Shown here: in pieces, positions 34,366-43,916 of the stretch
Layout of the letters: each line of letters starts with the position of its first letter
Position numbering within the stretch: position 1 is the first letter of the stretch
Source: CALCKU01 sp964571595
Lineage (GTDB): Bacteria; Pseudomonadota; Alphaproteobacteria; Caulobacterales; Maricaulaceae
DNA: 55,579 nt
Reading direction: 5' to 3'
Assembly (NCBI GenBank): GCA_964571595.1
Contig: CAZNCJ010000006.1
Span: 1-55,579, forward strand
Notes under the pieces: generated by a model
What the model was told of the DNA's origin: nothing
The model's input: the letters and a program-made list of their open reading frames with translations, nothing else
The model's database searches: none
Position numbers and translations under genes: made by a program

Positions 34366-34863
34366 ATGACCGTACCATTAGATGCGATTGATGCAAAAAT
34401 TCTGCACCTCTTGCAAGGCAATGCTGGTTTATCCGTTGCAGATATTTCCGAAAAAGTCGGTCTTTCCCCTTCTCCTTGTTGGCGGCGGATTAAGCGCTTG
34501 GAAGAAGAGGGGATTATCACACACCGGGTCACGGTTCTGGATAAGAAGAAACTCGGACTGGATTTCGAGGTCTTTGTGACGGTTAAGCTCGCTTTTCCTA
34601 ATCGCGAGAATATGGAAAAGTTTGAAAAAGCAGTCAGCTATATGCCCGAAGTCGTGCAATGCGCGGTCGTGACGGGAGGGACTGATTTTATGATCCGCAT
34701 CATCACCAAAGACATGCATAGCTATGAGGATTTTCTACGTGAAGTCTTACTGGGGATAGATCTTATCTCTGATGTGCAGTCGCGTATTGTCTTGCGCCAA
34801 TGTAAGGAAAGTTATGCTTTGCCTTTAAACCTTATCTCTAAAACGGCACTCTCCCAGCTTTAA
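34366..34863 (+). CDS. Lrp/AsnC-family transcriptional regulator
   Basis: 165 aa. The winged HTH (DAIDAKILHLLQGNAGLSVADISEKVGLSPSPC, split here only by reading) covers residues 5-40, and the RAM ligand domain covers about 70-150 (VVQCAVVTGGTDFMIRI). A strong GAGGGGG ribosome site precedes the ATG. Such regulators sense amino acids. Divergent placement from the fused indolepyruvate oxidoreductase suggests it controls amino-acid-derived 2-oxo acid use. Convergent with korB, 29 bp apart. Confidence 0.93.
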   Translation: MTVPLDAIDAKILHLLQGNAGLSVADISEKVGLSPSPCWRRIKRLEEEGIITHRVTVLDKKKLGLDFEVFVTVKLAFPNRENMEKFEKAVSYMPEVVQCAVVTGGTDFMIRIITKDMHSYEDFLREVLLGIDLISDVQSRIVLRQCKESYALPLNLISKTALSQL

Positions 34864-34892
34864 GATGGTGGTATTCGTAAGCCCCAAAAGGC

Positions 34893-35948
34893 CTAGCTAA
34901 ATTCTTTCATCATGTCTTTAAGCGCGGCATTGCCCGGGTTAAGCTCTGCATAGGGAAAAGTATTTAAAGGGCGGCTTGGGAGATTTTTACGCGTCGCCAT
35001 ATCAGGCGTTTTCTCGTCAATATATATCAAGCCTGTGAGGATTTCCTCTGTTTCCTGGCTCTCTAGTACTTTGGAAAACGCGCTGGCTCTATCCGTTGGG
35101 TCATAGCCGCTATCGAGCTTGCGCAGGTTTATCACCCCGCCGTCATGCAGCTCAATCGGCATGGTTTGGCCGTCTTCATAGCTGGCACGAATCTCTGCGC
35201 TAGGGGGCACATAATCGGCATGTACGGCCTTGTGATAATATTTAAAAGTATGGGCGTAAGATTTGGTAGAGCCTTTATGGTCATTAAAGCTCACACAAGG
35301 TGAAATGACATCAATTAAGGCAAAGCCCTTATGTTTAATCCCGGCCTTTATAAGTGAGACAAGTTGTTTTTTATCGCCCGAGAAACTGCGCGCGATAAAA
35401 GTGGCACCGACTGATAATGCCAAGGCGCAAGGATCAATGGGTTTCATAATATTGACCTCGCCCTTCTTAGATGTGGAGCCAGCATCTGCGGCGGCAGAAA
35501 ATTGGCCTTTGGTCAAACCATAGACGCCGTTATTTTCGAGCATATAGAGCATGTTGACATTCCGGCGCATGGCGTGGACTAATTGCCCCGCCCCGATAGA
35601 GAGGGAATCCCCGTCGCCCGAGACACCGATATAGGTCATATGCGGGTTACCTGCCATGGCACCTGTCGCGACGCTGGGCATCCGACCATGGACAGTATTA
35701 TTGCCGTGGGCTTCATTCATGAAATATGTTGTGGTCTTGGAGGAACATCCAATCCCGGACACTTTCACAGCTTTATGGGGTTCGATTGCAAGCTCGAAAA
35801 ACGCAGTCGCCATGGCCGCGGTGACACTGTCATGGCCGCAACCTGCACAGAGCGTTGACATCACGCCGTCATAATCGGCACGGATAAGACCTATCTCATT
35901 TGTCTTTTGGTTTTTAAGATGGATTTTGGGTTTGGTAAAACTTGGCAT
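34893..35948 (-). CDS. korB: 2-oxoacid:ferredoxin oxidoreductase subunit beta (KorB)
   Basis: 351 aa TPP-binding subunit. It shows CAGCGHDSV near residue 35, the Cys of SGIGCSSKTT, and the TPP/Mg motif GDGDSLSIG followed by NNGVYGLTKGQ, which is typical of 2-oxoglutarate-type beta subunits. With KorA it forms the decarboxylating enzyme; electrons leave through Fe-S centres. Its ATG overlaps the korA stop codon by one base (TAATG), so translation is coupled. 2-Oxoglutarate is the likeliest substrate, but pyruvate or branched 2-oxo acids are possible. Confidence 0.92.
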   Translation of the reverse strand: MPSFTKPKIHLKNQKTNEIGLIRADYDGVMSTLCAGCGHDSVTAAMATAFFELAIEPHKAVKVSGIGCSSKTTTYFMNEAHGNNTVHGRMPSVATGAMAGNPHMTYIGVSGDGDSLSIGAGQLVHAMRRNVNMLYMLENNGVYGLTKGQFSAAADAGSTSKKGEVNIMKPIDPCALALSVGATFIARSFSGDKKQLVSLIKAGIKHKGFALIDVISPCVSFNDHKGSTKSYAHTFKYYHKAVHADYVPPSAEIRASYEDGQTMPIELHDGGVINLRKLDSGYDPTDRASAFSKVLESQETEEILTGLIYIDEKTPDMATRKNLPSRPLNTFPYAELNPGNAALKDMMKEFS

Positions 35949-37762
35949 TAGGCTGTCTTTCTTGCAGCCATTTTCTGGCTAATCGCGTCCATCACAAATT
36001 TATAAGAGAGCGGCTCTCCCGCGTAATAGCGAATGGAAACGAGCTTGTCTTTTGTGACTGGGGTTTCATTAATCAAAAGGCTCATAAGCTGGGCATCGCG
36101 GTTTTGCTCGACCACATAAACCGTGTCATGCTCTGCCATAAAATCTTCAACGCTATCAGAGAAAGGAAAGGCCCTGATACGCAGATAATCTAGATGCACG
36201 CCTTTTTGGGCCAGACGTTCTTGGGCTTCATGCACCGCCGGGTCAGAACTCCCAATAGCCAAAATGCCGATGGATGTTTTCTTGGGTGCCTTACGCAAGA
36301 CGGGTTGCGGGCAGGCATGGCGGGCATTGCGCCATTTCACAGCCAGCCGGTCAACCACTTCCTTATATTCGTCTGAGTCTTCGGTGTAACGGCCCCATTT
36401 ATTATGTCCTGAACCTCGGGTGAAATAAGCGCCTTTTGTTGGATGTGTGCCGGGTAATGTCCGGTACGGAATACCGTCACCATCCACATCAAGATATCGG
36501 TAAAACTCAAAACCGTCTTCAAGCTGCTCGCGTGTCACGACCTTGCCTCTGTCAGGTTCGTAACTATCATCCCATTCAAACTCGTCCACCATCCAGTCAT
36601 TCATCCCAATATCAAGATCGGAGAGGAAAAATACGGGTGTCTGGAAACGCTCGGCCAGATCAAGAGCATTGACCGCCATGGTAAAGCATTCGCCCGGATG
36701 GGCTGGATAGAGCACAATATGTTTTGTGTCCCCATGCGAGCAATAGGCTGTCGTCATAACATCACATTGCTGCGTCCGTGTTGGCATGCCCGTTGAAGGC
36801 CCGACGCGTTGGATATTAAAAAATGTGGCCGGCGTTTCCGTATAATAAGAAAAGCCGATAAATTCATTCATCAGGCTGATGCCTGCCCCCGATGTCGGAG
36901 TGAAAGCCCGGGCACCCATCCAGCCAGCCCCGATGGTTAAGCCGGCAGCGGCCAGTTCATCCTCGGCCTGTATGATGGCAAATTTATGCTCGCCCGTTTT
37001 TTCGTCAATCCGTAATTTATGGCAATATTTAGAAAAACTATCCATCAGGCTGGTTGAAGGTGTGATGGGATACCACGCTCCGACTGTGGCCCCGCCGTAA
37101 ACACAGCCAATGCCTGCAGCCATATTGCCGTCAATCATGATTTTGCCTTTGGTTTTATCCAGAGGCTTTAGCGAGAATGGAAGTGGATGGTCTATGCTCT
37201 CTTTCACCGCGTTCAAGCCCAGTTCGAGGGCTTGCATATTGGCCGGGATCAGTTTTTGCTTCGTTGCAAACATATCCTCGACCATAGCTTTAACCACATC
37301 CATATCCAGATTGATCAAGGCGGCCACTGCGCCAACATAAGCCATGTTTTTCATCAAGATGCGCGAGCGTGCCACTTGAAATGTCTCATTGACCATTTTT
37401 GAAAAGGGCAAGCCAATGACGGTAATATCATCGCGTTGGAGCATATGCGGGCGCGGCCATGTACTGTCATAAAGCAGGTAGCCTCCGGGTGAGACGCAGG
37501 CCAGATCCTTGGCATAGGTTTCGGCATTCATGGCGATCATCAGGTGGATATCCCCAGAGCGGCTTCTATAGCCATCCCCGTTTACACGAATTTCATACCA
37601 TGTTGGCAGGCCTTGAATATTACTGGGAAACACGTTTTTGCCGATCACGGGAATACCCATGCGGAAGATAGCTTTCATCAACAGACCATTGGCAGATGCC
37701 GAGCCTGTTCCATTGACGTTACCGACGCGGATAACGAAATCATTTAATCCGGGTCCACTCAT
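35948..37762 (-). CDS. korA: 2-oxoacid:acceptor oxidoreductase subunit alpha (KorA)
   Basis: 604 aa from ATG 37762 (MSGPGLNDF); the longer open frame upstream lies inside the preceding gene. The first 200 residues are the gamma-type domain (VGNVNGTGSASANGLLMKA), and from about 205 the alpha domain follows (YPITPSTSLMD near 234, ACGLTIGAG-like AAAGLTIGAGWMGARAFTPTSGAG). This gamma-alpha fusion is normal for KorA. The ATG overlaps the stop of the flavoprotein gene (ATGA), and the stop overlaps korB's start, so all three should be made in fixed ratio. Confidence 0.92.
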   Translation of the reverse strand: MSGPGLNDFVIRVGNVNGTGSASANGLLMKAIFRMGIPVIGKNVFPSNIQGLPTWYEIRVNGDGYRSRSGDIHLMIAMNAETYAKDLACVSPGGYLLYDSTWPRPHMLQRDDITVIGLPFSKMVNETFQVARSRILMKNMAYVGAVAALINLDMDVVKAMVEDMFATKQKLIPANMQALELGLNAVKESIDHPLPFSLKPLDKTKGKIMIDGNMAAGIGCVYGGATVGAWYPITPSTSLMDSFSKYCHKLRIDEKTGEHKFAIIQAEDELAAAGLTIGAGWMGARAFTPTSGAGISLMNEFIGFSYYTETPATFFNIQRVGPSTGMPTRTQQCDVMTTAYCSHGDTKHIVLYPAHPGECFTMAVNALDLAERFQTPVFFLSDLDIGMNDWMVDEFEWDDSYEPDRGKVVTREQLEDGFEFYRYLDVDGDGIPYRTLPGTHPTKGAYFTRGSGHNKWGRYTEDSDEYKEVVDRLAVKWRNARHACPQPVLRKAPKKTSIGILAIGSSDPAVHEAQERLAQKGVHLDYLRIRAFPFSDSVEDFMAEHDTVYVVEQNRDAQLMSLLINETPVTKDKLVSIRYYAGEPLSYKFVMDAISQKMAARKTA

Positions 37763-39654
37763 TCTGCGGCCTCCACGCTCTCTTGAATATCCGGGTCTTG
37801 CATATCTGCGTGATGGATTGTCACAATACCCTCCTGCATATCCCAAGCCGCTGTGGGGCAGCGCTCGGCGCATAGGCCGCAATGCAGGCAGACATTTTCG
37901 TCTTTGATCATCACCCGCCCTGTCAGTGGAAGGTCAGCGGATATAAACAGGTCTTGGTCCGGTTCTGTTGCATTGATAACTTCTCTTAAGTCCGCTTCTG
38001 ACGCTGCGGGTTCAATGGATAGGCATTCCACTGGGCAGACATCAATACAGGCATCACATTCCGTACATTTGGGCGCGTCAAATACGGTATGGACATCGCA
38101 ATTTAAGCAGCGCTGTACTTCTGTGGCAATTTTTTCTGGCGTATAACCAAGTTCCACCTCAGTCGTGATTTTCTGGAAGCGCTCAGTCAGGGCTACATGA
38201 TCCATTTTGCGGCGCTCGCTATTATCAAAAGCATTGGAATAACCCCATTCAAACATGCCCATTTTGGTTGGGTTAAAGCTCAGCTTGTCTGGGCGGCGCT
38301 CTGTCAGGCTCTCACCTTGGCAATATTTATGAATGGAAATAGCGGCCTGATGACCATGCTCAACTGCCCAGATGATATTTAAGGGCCCAAAGGCAGCGTC
38401 TCCGCCAAAGAACACACCTTTTTTTGTGCTCTCAAATGTAACCTTATCGACAATGGGAACATCCCATTTATCAAAATCAATGCCGCATGTTTTTTCAATC
38501 CATGGAAAAGCATTATTTTGGCCAATCGCCAGAATGACATCATCGCAAGGGATTGTCTTTTCTCCGACAATCCGGCTCTCTATAATCTTGTCGTTCTCAT
38601 CGAGGTCATATTCCATCAAATCGAAAACCATGCCCGTTAATTTGCCATTTTCATGCACAAAGGCTTTGGGCGAATGATTGACTAAAATGTCGACATTTTC
38701 TTCTTCGGCGTCTTCAAGCTCCCACGGCGAAGCCTTGAAAAATGTGCGAGGCTTACGCGCCATAACTTTCACATCTTTTGCGCCTAATCGCAGGGATGTC
38801 CGACAACAATCCATAGCCGTATTGCCCACACCAATGATGAGGACATTTTCCCCGATTTTATCATTATGTTCAAAGGCGACACTTTCAAGCCATTCAATGC
38901 CGATATGGATATTCGCATTTGCGTCTTCGCGGCCTGGCAGGTTCAGGTTCTTACCCTTTGGTGCGCCCGTGCCGACAAACACCGCGTCATAGCCTTCATC
39001 AAGGAGCGCCTGCATGGAATTGACGGGTGTACCGAGTTTCAAATCAACGCCCATATCCAGAATATAGCCAAGCTCTTCCATTAAGACTTCTTCGGGGAGG
39101 CGGAAGGCCGGAATATTGGTGCGCATTAATCCGCCGGGCTTATCAAACTTTTCAAAAATTGTGCATTCATAGCCCATGGGAGCGAGGTCATTGGCAACGG
39201 TGAAACTTGCCGGCCCCGCCCCGATCAGCGCGATTTTCTTGCCATTCGTCTTTTTGGGCTTTTTAGGCAGGCGGTCCGTAATATCACCGCGGTGATCTGC
39301 TGCCACGCGTTTTAGTCGGCAGATTGCAACGGGTTCTTCCTCGACCCGTCCGCGCCGACAAGCGGGCTCACAGGGTCTGTCACACACACGGCCTAAAATA
39401 CCGGGAAAAACATTGCTTTCACGGTTGAGCATATAAGCATCGGAATAGCGCCCCTGCGCAATCAGCCGGATATAGCCCGGCACAGGTGTGTGGGCAGGAC
39501 AAGCCCACTGACAATCGACAACTTTATGAAAATAATCGGGATCCGTTACATCTGTTGGCTTCATTTTTAGTTTGGCTCCCACCCTTGGATTATTTTGGTT
39601 CCAAGCATAATGGTTAACGAGTGCGCTTGCGACATTCAAGCCAAAATGTCGCAT
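37759..39654 (-). CDS. korC: KorC-like FAD/NAD(P) oxidoreductase with ferredoxin domain
   Basis: 631 aa from ATG 39654, which has AGGTGA eight bases upstream; ATG 39663 is too close to it. An N-terminal GltD-like Fe-S part (CQWACPAHTPVPGYI, CDRPCEPACRRG) is followed by FAD site ALIGAGPASF (about 145), NAD(P) site LIIGVGNTAMD (about 270) and two C-terminal [4Fe-4S] motifs CTECDACIDVCPVEC and CLHCGLCAERCP. This is the glutamate-synthase-beta-like design. In Thauera and Azoarcus a similar KorC makes the KorAB enzyme NADP-dependent; here the same role is inferred. It overlaps korA by four bases. Confidence 0.85.
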   Translation of the reverse strand: MRHFGLNVASALVNHYAWNQNNPRVGAKLKMKPTDVTDPDYFHKVVDCQWACPAHTPVPGYIRLIAQGRYSDAYMLNRESNVFPGILGRVCDRPCEPACRRGRVEEEPVAICRLKRVAADHRGDITDRLPKKPKKTNGKKIALIGAGPASFTVANDLAPMGYECTIFEKFDKPGGLMRTNIPAFRLPEEVLMEELGYILDMGVDLKLGTPVNSMQALLDEGYDAVFVGTGAPKGKNLNLPGREDANANIHIGIEWLESVAFEHNDKIGENVLIIGVGNTAMDCCRTSLRLGAKDVKVMARKPRTFFKASPWELEDAEEENVDILVNHSPKAFVHENGKLTGMVFDLMEYDLDENDKIIESRIVGEKTIPCDDVILAIGQNNAFPWIEKTCGIDFDKWDVPIVDKVTFESTKKGVFFGGDAAFGPLNIIWAVEHGHQAAISIHKYCQGESLTERRPDKLSFNPTKMGMFEWGYSNAFDNSERRKMDHVALTERFQKITTEVELGYTPEKIATEVQRCLNCDVHTVFDAPKCTECDACIDVCPVECLSIEPAASEADLREVINATEPDQDLFISADLPLTGRVMIKDENVCLHCGLCAERCPTAAWDMQEGIVTIHHADMQDPDIQESVEAAE

Positions 39655-39698
39655 TTGCGACATCACCTGTTAATATGGAGGGGGTGTACGGGCTTTGA

Positions 39699-41261
39699 TC
39701 AGCCTATCTCGCGGCTCTTGCCTTCCCAATAGGGCTTGCGCAGGATTTTCTTGAGAATTTTCCCGGACGGATTACGCGGCAAGGCCTCTATAAATTCCAT
39801 TTGTCTTGGGATTTTATAGCCTGCAATTTCGTCGCGGCAAAAAGCGATCAACTCATCAAGTGTCAGCGTTTGCCCCTCTCTTGGAACAATAATGGCCAAT
39901 AGGCTTTCGCCAAACTTGTCGTCGGGAATACCAATGACGGCCACATCCAGAACGGCTGCGTGTTTGGCAATGACGTTCTCGACTTCGACCGGATAGATAT
40001 TTTCCGCCCCGCTAACCACCATATCCTTTATGCGGTCTTTAAGGTACACATAGCCTTCCGCGTCTATATAACCTGCATCGCCCGTATGCATCCAACCGTC
40101 GGTCAGATTGGCTTTCGTGGCTTCTGGTAGATTGTAATAGGACTTCATATTGGAATCTGATTTCACCCAAATCTCGCCGACCTCGCCCATAGGGACGGGC
40201 TTTGCATTGATGTCCATGATTTTGACTTTTACCCCGACTGACGGACGTCCGCAGGAACGTAAGAGCTCTGGCTTACCCGCCATTGCGCGGTCATGGTCAT
40301 TCGCGCTGAGATTAATAACCGTGCCAGTGGTTTCCGTCATACCATACATTTGGACGAATTTACATTTAAAGATGTCAATAGCGCGGGCCAGAACGCTCTC
40401 AGAAATGGGGGAAGCCCCGTAATAAATCTGCTCGAGCTTGCTAAAGTCGCGGCTTTCAATATCCGGCAGATTTAAGATGGCCATGATCATAGCGGGCACC
40501 ATAAAAATGCTTTTCACATTATTATTTTCCATATCCTCGACGACTTTTAGCGGATTAAATTCGCGGTGAAGCAATGTCTGCATACCTGCGTAAAGATTAC
40601 TGAGTAGAGAGCCAGCCCCGCCAATATGAAAGAGAGGGGCGCATATGATGGAATCGTCGCCAGCATTGGCTTTAAAGGGGGCGGCCGCCTCATTCATCAC
40701 CGCTAAGGAAAGTATATTGTGATGGGTGATGACAACGCCTTTTGGATTACCTGTCGTCCCGCTCGTATAAAGCTGTAAATAACCCTCATGCGGGTCAATT
40801 TTTTCGATAATGTCGATCGGTTGCGGGGTTTGAGCTTGGCTCTTGAGCCATGTCTTCCAATTTAGGCTATCCGCCCCCGAGCTGGTTATCAGTTTGGTGT
40901 CTTTGGGCAAGTCTTTGCGAAATTTTTCAAGACTGTCTTGCTGGTCTTGTGTCACGACAAGGATTTGCATGTCAGAGTCTTGGATAATATAGGCAATTTC
41001 AGGCGGGGCGAGCCGGTAATTTATAGAGACGGCAACCGCGCCAATTTTACTGGCGGCCATGAAGGTGATGAGGTGTTCAACGCCGTTTTCACCCAATATG
41101 CCAATCCTTTGACCCATTTTAAGGCCCAGATCGCGCAAACCATTGGCCATTTGATTGGATAGATTATCAATTTCGCGAAAACTATGTGTCGTCTTGCGCG
41201 TTATGCAGGCAAGATCGGGCATATTGCGCGCATAATATTCGAGATAGTCATGAACCAGCAC
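39699..41261 (-). CDS. AMP-dependent acyl-CoA synthetase (class I adenylate-forming)
   Basis: 520 aa from GTG 41261, chosen because GGAGG lies seven bases upstream; the longer TTG-started frame has no such site. The ATP loop LYTSGTTGNPKG is near residues 165-176, followed by YGMTETTG, MHTGDAGYID, KDRIKDMVVSGAENIYPVEVE and the catalytic C-terminal Lys in PRNPSGKILKK. It activates a carboxylic acid (fatty, aryl or branched; not resolved) to acyl-AMP and then acyl-CoA. It is first in a same-strand run with korC, korA and korB, with a gap of about 44 bp to korC. Confidence 0.93.
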   Translation of the reverse strand: MLVHDYLEYYARNMPDLACITRKTTHSFREIDNLSNQMANGLRDLGLKMGQRIGILGENGVEHLITFMAASKIGAVAVSINYRLAPPEIAYIIQDSDMQILVVTQDQQDSLEKFRKDLPKDTKLITSSGADSLNWKTWLKSQAQTPQPIDIIEKIDPHEGYLQLYTSGTTGNPKGVVITHHNILSLAVMNEAAAPFKANAGDDSIICAPLFHIGGAGSLLSNLYAGMQTLLHREFNPLKVVEDMENNNVKSIFMVPAMIMAILNLPDIESRDFSKLEQIYYGASPISESVLARAIDIFKCKFVQMYGMTETTGTVINLSANDHDRAMAGKPELLRSCGRPSVGVKVKIMDINAKPVPMGEVGEIWVKSDSNMKSYYNLPEATKANLTDGWMHTGDAGYIDAEGYVYLKDRIKDMVVSGAENIYPVEVENVIAKHAAVLDVAVIGIPDDKFGESLLAIIVPREGQTLTLDELIAFCRDEIAGYKIPRQMEFIEALPRNPSGKILKKILRKPYWEGKSREIG

Positions 41262-41268
41262 TGATAAT

Positions 41269-41273
41269 CCTCC
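41269..41273 (-). promoter_or_regulatory. Ribosome-binding site fixing the acyl-CoA synthetase start
   Basis: GGAGG on the minus strand, seven bases before GTG 41261. It argues for the GTG start over the upstream TTG of the same frame (41315), which has no purine-rich leader. Confidence 0.7.
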
Positions 41274-41423
41274 ATATAGACGGTTTATGTTAAGGCCCCG
41301 CGAGGCGTGCAGCAAGACTTTGTCGACAATTGGCGTGTTTGTTTAGGTGTTGCGCAAATAGAGTGGATAGAAGTGATGTTTTGTTTGGCTTGCCGCAAAA
41401 CACAATCCTGCTAGAGTGCATTC

Positions 41424-42503
41424 ATGACTGAGATGACACCTGCCCAAATTACCGCCGCGCTAAAGGCGGGCATTATCACCCAAGCCCAGGCCGATGAGAT
41501 GCAGGCCAAAAGGGCCAAAACTGACGGGGTTTTACCAGACACGCAGAACGATGACCAAGCTATGATTGGCAATGAAGAAAACTTGCGGTTTGTACGCGGG
41601 TTTTCAGATGTTTTTATCGCGATTGGCATGGTGATGCTCGCTTTTGGCCTCACGGCGCTGGCGGCCATATTGGGGGGCAAATTATCCTTTTTAGGCGCCG
41701 CCGTTATTATGGCTTTATTTGCGGAATATTTTGGCCGCAGGCGGCGCGCCCATCTACCAACCCTTATCTCAGCACTTGCTTTTCTAATTTTTGTGCAGCG
41801 CGGTGTCGGCGCGGTGGTGTCCGATATCGGATTTGGCGGGGGCATTACCACGGCTCTCATCACAATGGGGGCAATGATTTTGTTTTATCTGCGGGTGAAA
41901 CTACCCTTTTGTATTGCCCTGATTGCCGTGTCGGCGCTTTATGTGTTTTACACGCTTCTTTTCAGGATGGTGCCAGATTTTGCGACAACCAATCTTGGCT
42001 GGATTTTATGTCTGGGCGGGATACTTACTTTCGCGGTTGCGCTTTATTATGACGGCAAGGATTTACACCGCACCACCCGGTTTTCAGATAATGCTTTCTG
42101 GTTACATTTCACCGCCGCTCCGTTGATTATTCACGGTTTGGCGCTTGCAACTGTGCGTCTAAATGCCGACATGCTTTTCGGGCTGGTGCCTATTGTAACC
42201 CTCAAGGAGACGGATGCAGCTATCCTATTGGTAGTTATAGGGATTATTACTTTGATTGCTTTGGCGATTAACCGGAGAGCCTTGATTGTATCTTCCTTAG
42301 GATATGCGGCATTTGCCTTGGGTTTTTTGATAAAAGATACGGGCCTTAGTATTGGGACAATTATTACGGTGACCTTGATTTTGCTGGGCGGGATGATTGT
42401 TTTTTTAGGCGCTGGCTGGCATCAGGGCCGCGATATTTTGCTTAAATTTCTACCGAAATGGAAAGTCTTTCCGCCGCCATATGATCCGAATTTCAGACCT
42501 TAA
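41424..42503 (+). CDS. Polytopic inner-membrane protein of unknown function
   Basis: 359 aa. A cytoplasmic N-terminus of about 55 residues (an AQITAALKAGIITQAQADEM segment resembles a short DNA-binding-like or SHOCT-type helix pair) precedes roughly ten membrane helices. It ends in a Pro-rich tail PPPYDPNFRP. The layout resembles DUF2157-type proteins, but no firm family can be read by eye. It sits upstream of hslU on the same strand with 74 bp between, so co-transcription is possible but not evident. Confidence 0.7.
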   Translation: MTEMTPAQITAALKAGIITQAQADEMQAKRAKTDGVLPDTQNDDQAMIGNEENLRFVRGFSDVFIAIGMVMLAFGLTALAAILGGKLSFLGAAVIMALFAEYFGRRRRAHLPTLISALAFLIFVQRGVGAVVSDIGFGGGITTALITMGAMILFYLRVKLPFCIALIAVSALYVFYTLLFRMVPDFATTNLGWILCLGGILTFAVALYYDGKDLHRTTRFSDNAFWLHFTAAPLIIHGLALATVRLNADMLFGLVPIVTLKETDAAILLVVIGIITLIALAINRRALIVSSLGYAAFALGFLIKDTGLSIGTIITVTLILLGGMIVFLGAGWHQGRDILLKFLPKWKVFPPPYDPNFRP

Positions 42504-42577
42504 GAGAACAGGGCGTGGGGCATAAAATACAAAACCTAAAGCCTTGATATTTTGCCCTAAAAGCCTACCTACATATT

Positions 42578-43879
42578 ATGACTGATTTTTCCCCCCGCGA
42601 AATTGTTTCCGAGCTTGACCGCCATATTGTCGCCCAATCCGATGCCAAACGTGCTGTGGCGATAGCTTTGCGAAATCGCTGGCGTCGGCGGCGTGTCCCC
42701 GAGGCTTTAAGGCCTGAAATTACGCCTAAAAACATCCTGATGATCGGCCCGACAGGCGTAGGAAAAACTGAAATTTCTAGACGTTTGGCCAAGCTGGCAA
42801 ATGCCCCTTTTATCAAGGTCGAAGCGACGAAATTTACGGAAGTGGGCTATGTCGGACGAGATGTCGAACAAATCATTCGCGATCTGGTCGAGGCCTCGAT
42901 TTCCAATATGCGTGAAACCAAGCGCGTCCAAGTCAAAGCCAAAGCCGAATTGGCGGCGGAAAAACGTATTCTTGATGCGTTAGTGGGGGCGACAGCAGGC
43001 GAGGCCACGCGGGATAAATTTCGCAAGAAACTCATAGCAGGTGAGCTGGATGATACAGATGTTGAACTTGAATTAACAGACGCTTCATCTCCCTTTCAGG
43101 GTTTTGAAATTCCGGGCCAACCCGGTGCCAGTATGGGGATGATGGATTTGGGGTCTTTGTTTAAAGGGCAGGGGCGCACCAAAAAGGTCACAATGAAAAT
43201 CGGTGACGCGCATGAACCGCTCATGGCCGAAGAAGCCGATAAATTAATAGATGAAGACGGCATTATTCGCGAGGCTTTGGACAAGGCCGAAAATGACGGT
43301 ATTGTTTTCCTTGATGAAATTGACAAAATTTCGGCGCGTTCGGATGCTCGCGGCGGGCAGGTTTCGCGCGAAGGTGTACAGCGCGATCTTCTCCCGCTTA
43401 TCGAAGGTACAACGGTTTCAACCAAATACGGCCCCGTTAAAACCGATCATATCCTTTTTATTGCTTCCGGGGCTTTTCATGTCGCCAAACCTTCGGACCT
43501 TTTGCCGGAATTACAAGGCCGCCTGCCGATACGCGTGGAATTACGCGCACTGACTGAGGAGGATTTTGTGCGTATTTTAACAGAGCCCGAGGCCAGTTTA
43601 ATCAAGCAATATAAAGCTTTAATGGCGACAGAGGGCGTGACTTTGACATTTACGGATGATGGTATTGCCGCAATCGCCAGAATTTCGGCCCAAGTTAACG
43701 CCTCGGTTGAAAATATAGGCGCGCGTCGCCTCCATACGGTCATGGAGCGCTTATTGGATGATATCAGCTTTAGCGCCACCGATAAAGATGGTGAGGTTTT
43801 AGACATTAATGCCAAATATGTTGAAGAACATGTAGGCAAATTGGCCAGTAATCTCGATTTGAGTAAATTTATTCTATAA
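42578..43879 (+). CDS. hslU: ATP-dependent protease ATPase subunit HslU
   Basis: 433 aa AAA+ unfoldase. Walker A GPTGVGKT is at 57-64, the pore loop GYVG at 90-93, the inserted I-domain about 110-240 and Walker B VFLDEID at 243-249, followed by sensor and arginine-finger regions (near VNASVENIGARRLHTVMERL). The C-terminal tail LDLSKFIL keeps the residues that dock into and activate HslV. The hslV gene, usually next to hslU, is not beside it here; the intact tail implies HslV is elsewhere in the genome. A strong stem-loop follows the stop codon. Confidence 0.96.
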   Translation: MTDFSPREIVSELDRHIVAQSDAKRAVAIALRNRWRRRRVPEALRPEITPKNILMIGPTGVGKTEISRRLAKLANAPFIKVEATKFTEVGYVGRDVEQIIRDLVEASISNMRETKRVQVKAKAELAAEKRILDALVGATAGEATRDKFRKKLIAGELDDTDVELELTDASSPFQGFEIPGQPGASMGMMDLGSLFKGQGRTKKVTMKIGDAHEPLMAEEADKLIDEDGIIREALDKAENDGIVFLDEIDKISARSDARGGQVSREGVQRDLLPLIEGTTVSTKYGPVKTDHILFIASGAFHVAKPSDLLPELQGRLPIRVELRALTEEDFVRILTEPEASLIKQYKALMATEGVTLTFTDDGIAAIARISAQVNASVENIGARRLHTVMERLLDDISFSATDKDGEVLDINAKYVEEHVGKLASNLDLSKFIL

Positions 43880-43880
43880 C

Positions 43881-43916
43881 CCAATTCCAAATTTAGGGTG
43901 CGGCTTTTGGAATTGG
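43881..43916 (+). terminator. 11-bp perfect stem-loop after hslU
   Basis: CCAATTCCAAA (43881-43891) is exactly complementary in reverse to TTTGGAATTGG (43906-43916), with a 14-nt loop, and starts two bases after the stop. No long T run follows, so it may stabilise the 3' end or act as a factor-assisted terminator rather than a classic intrinsic one. Confidence 0.55.

Noticed and set aside
34893..39654. Reductive TCA cycle carbon fixation
   Set aside because: KorAB alone is not evidence for it; no ATP-citrate lyase, fumarate reductase or related genes are present, and KorC-type enzymes mostly run oxidatively.
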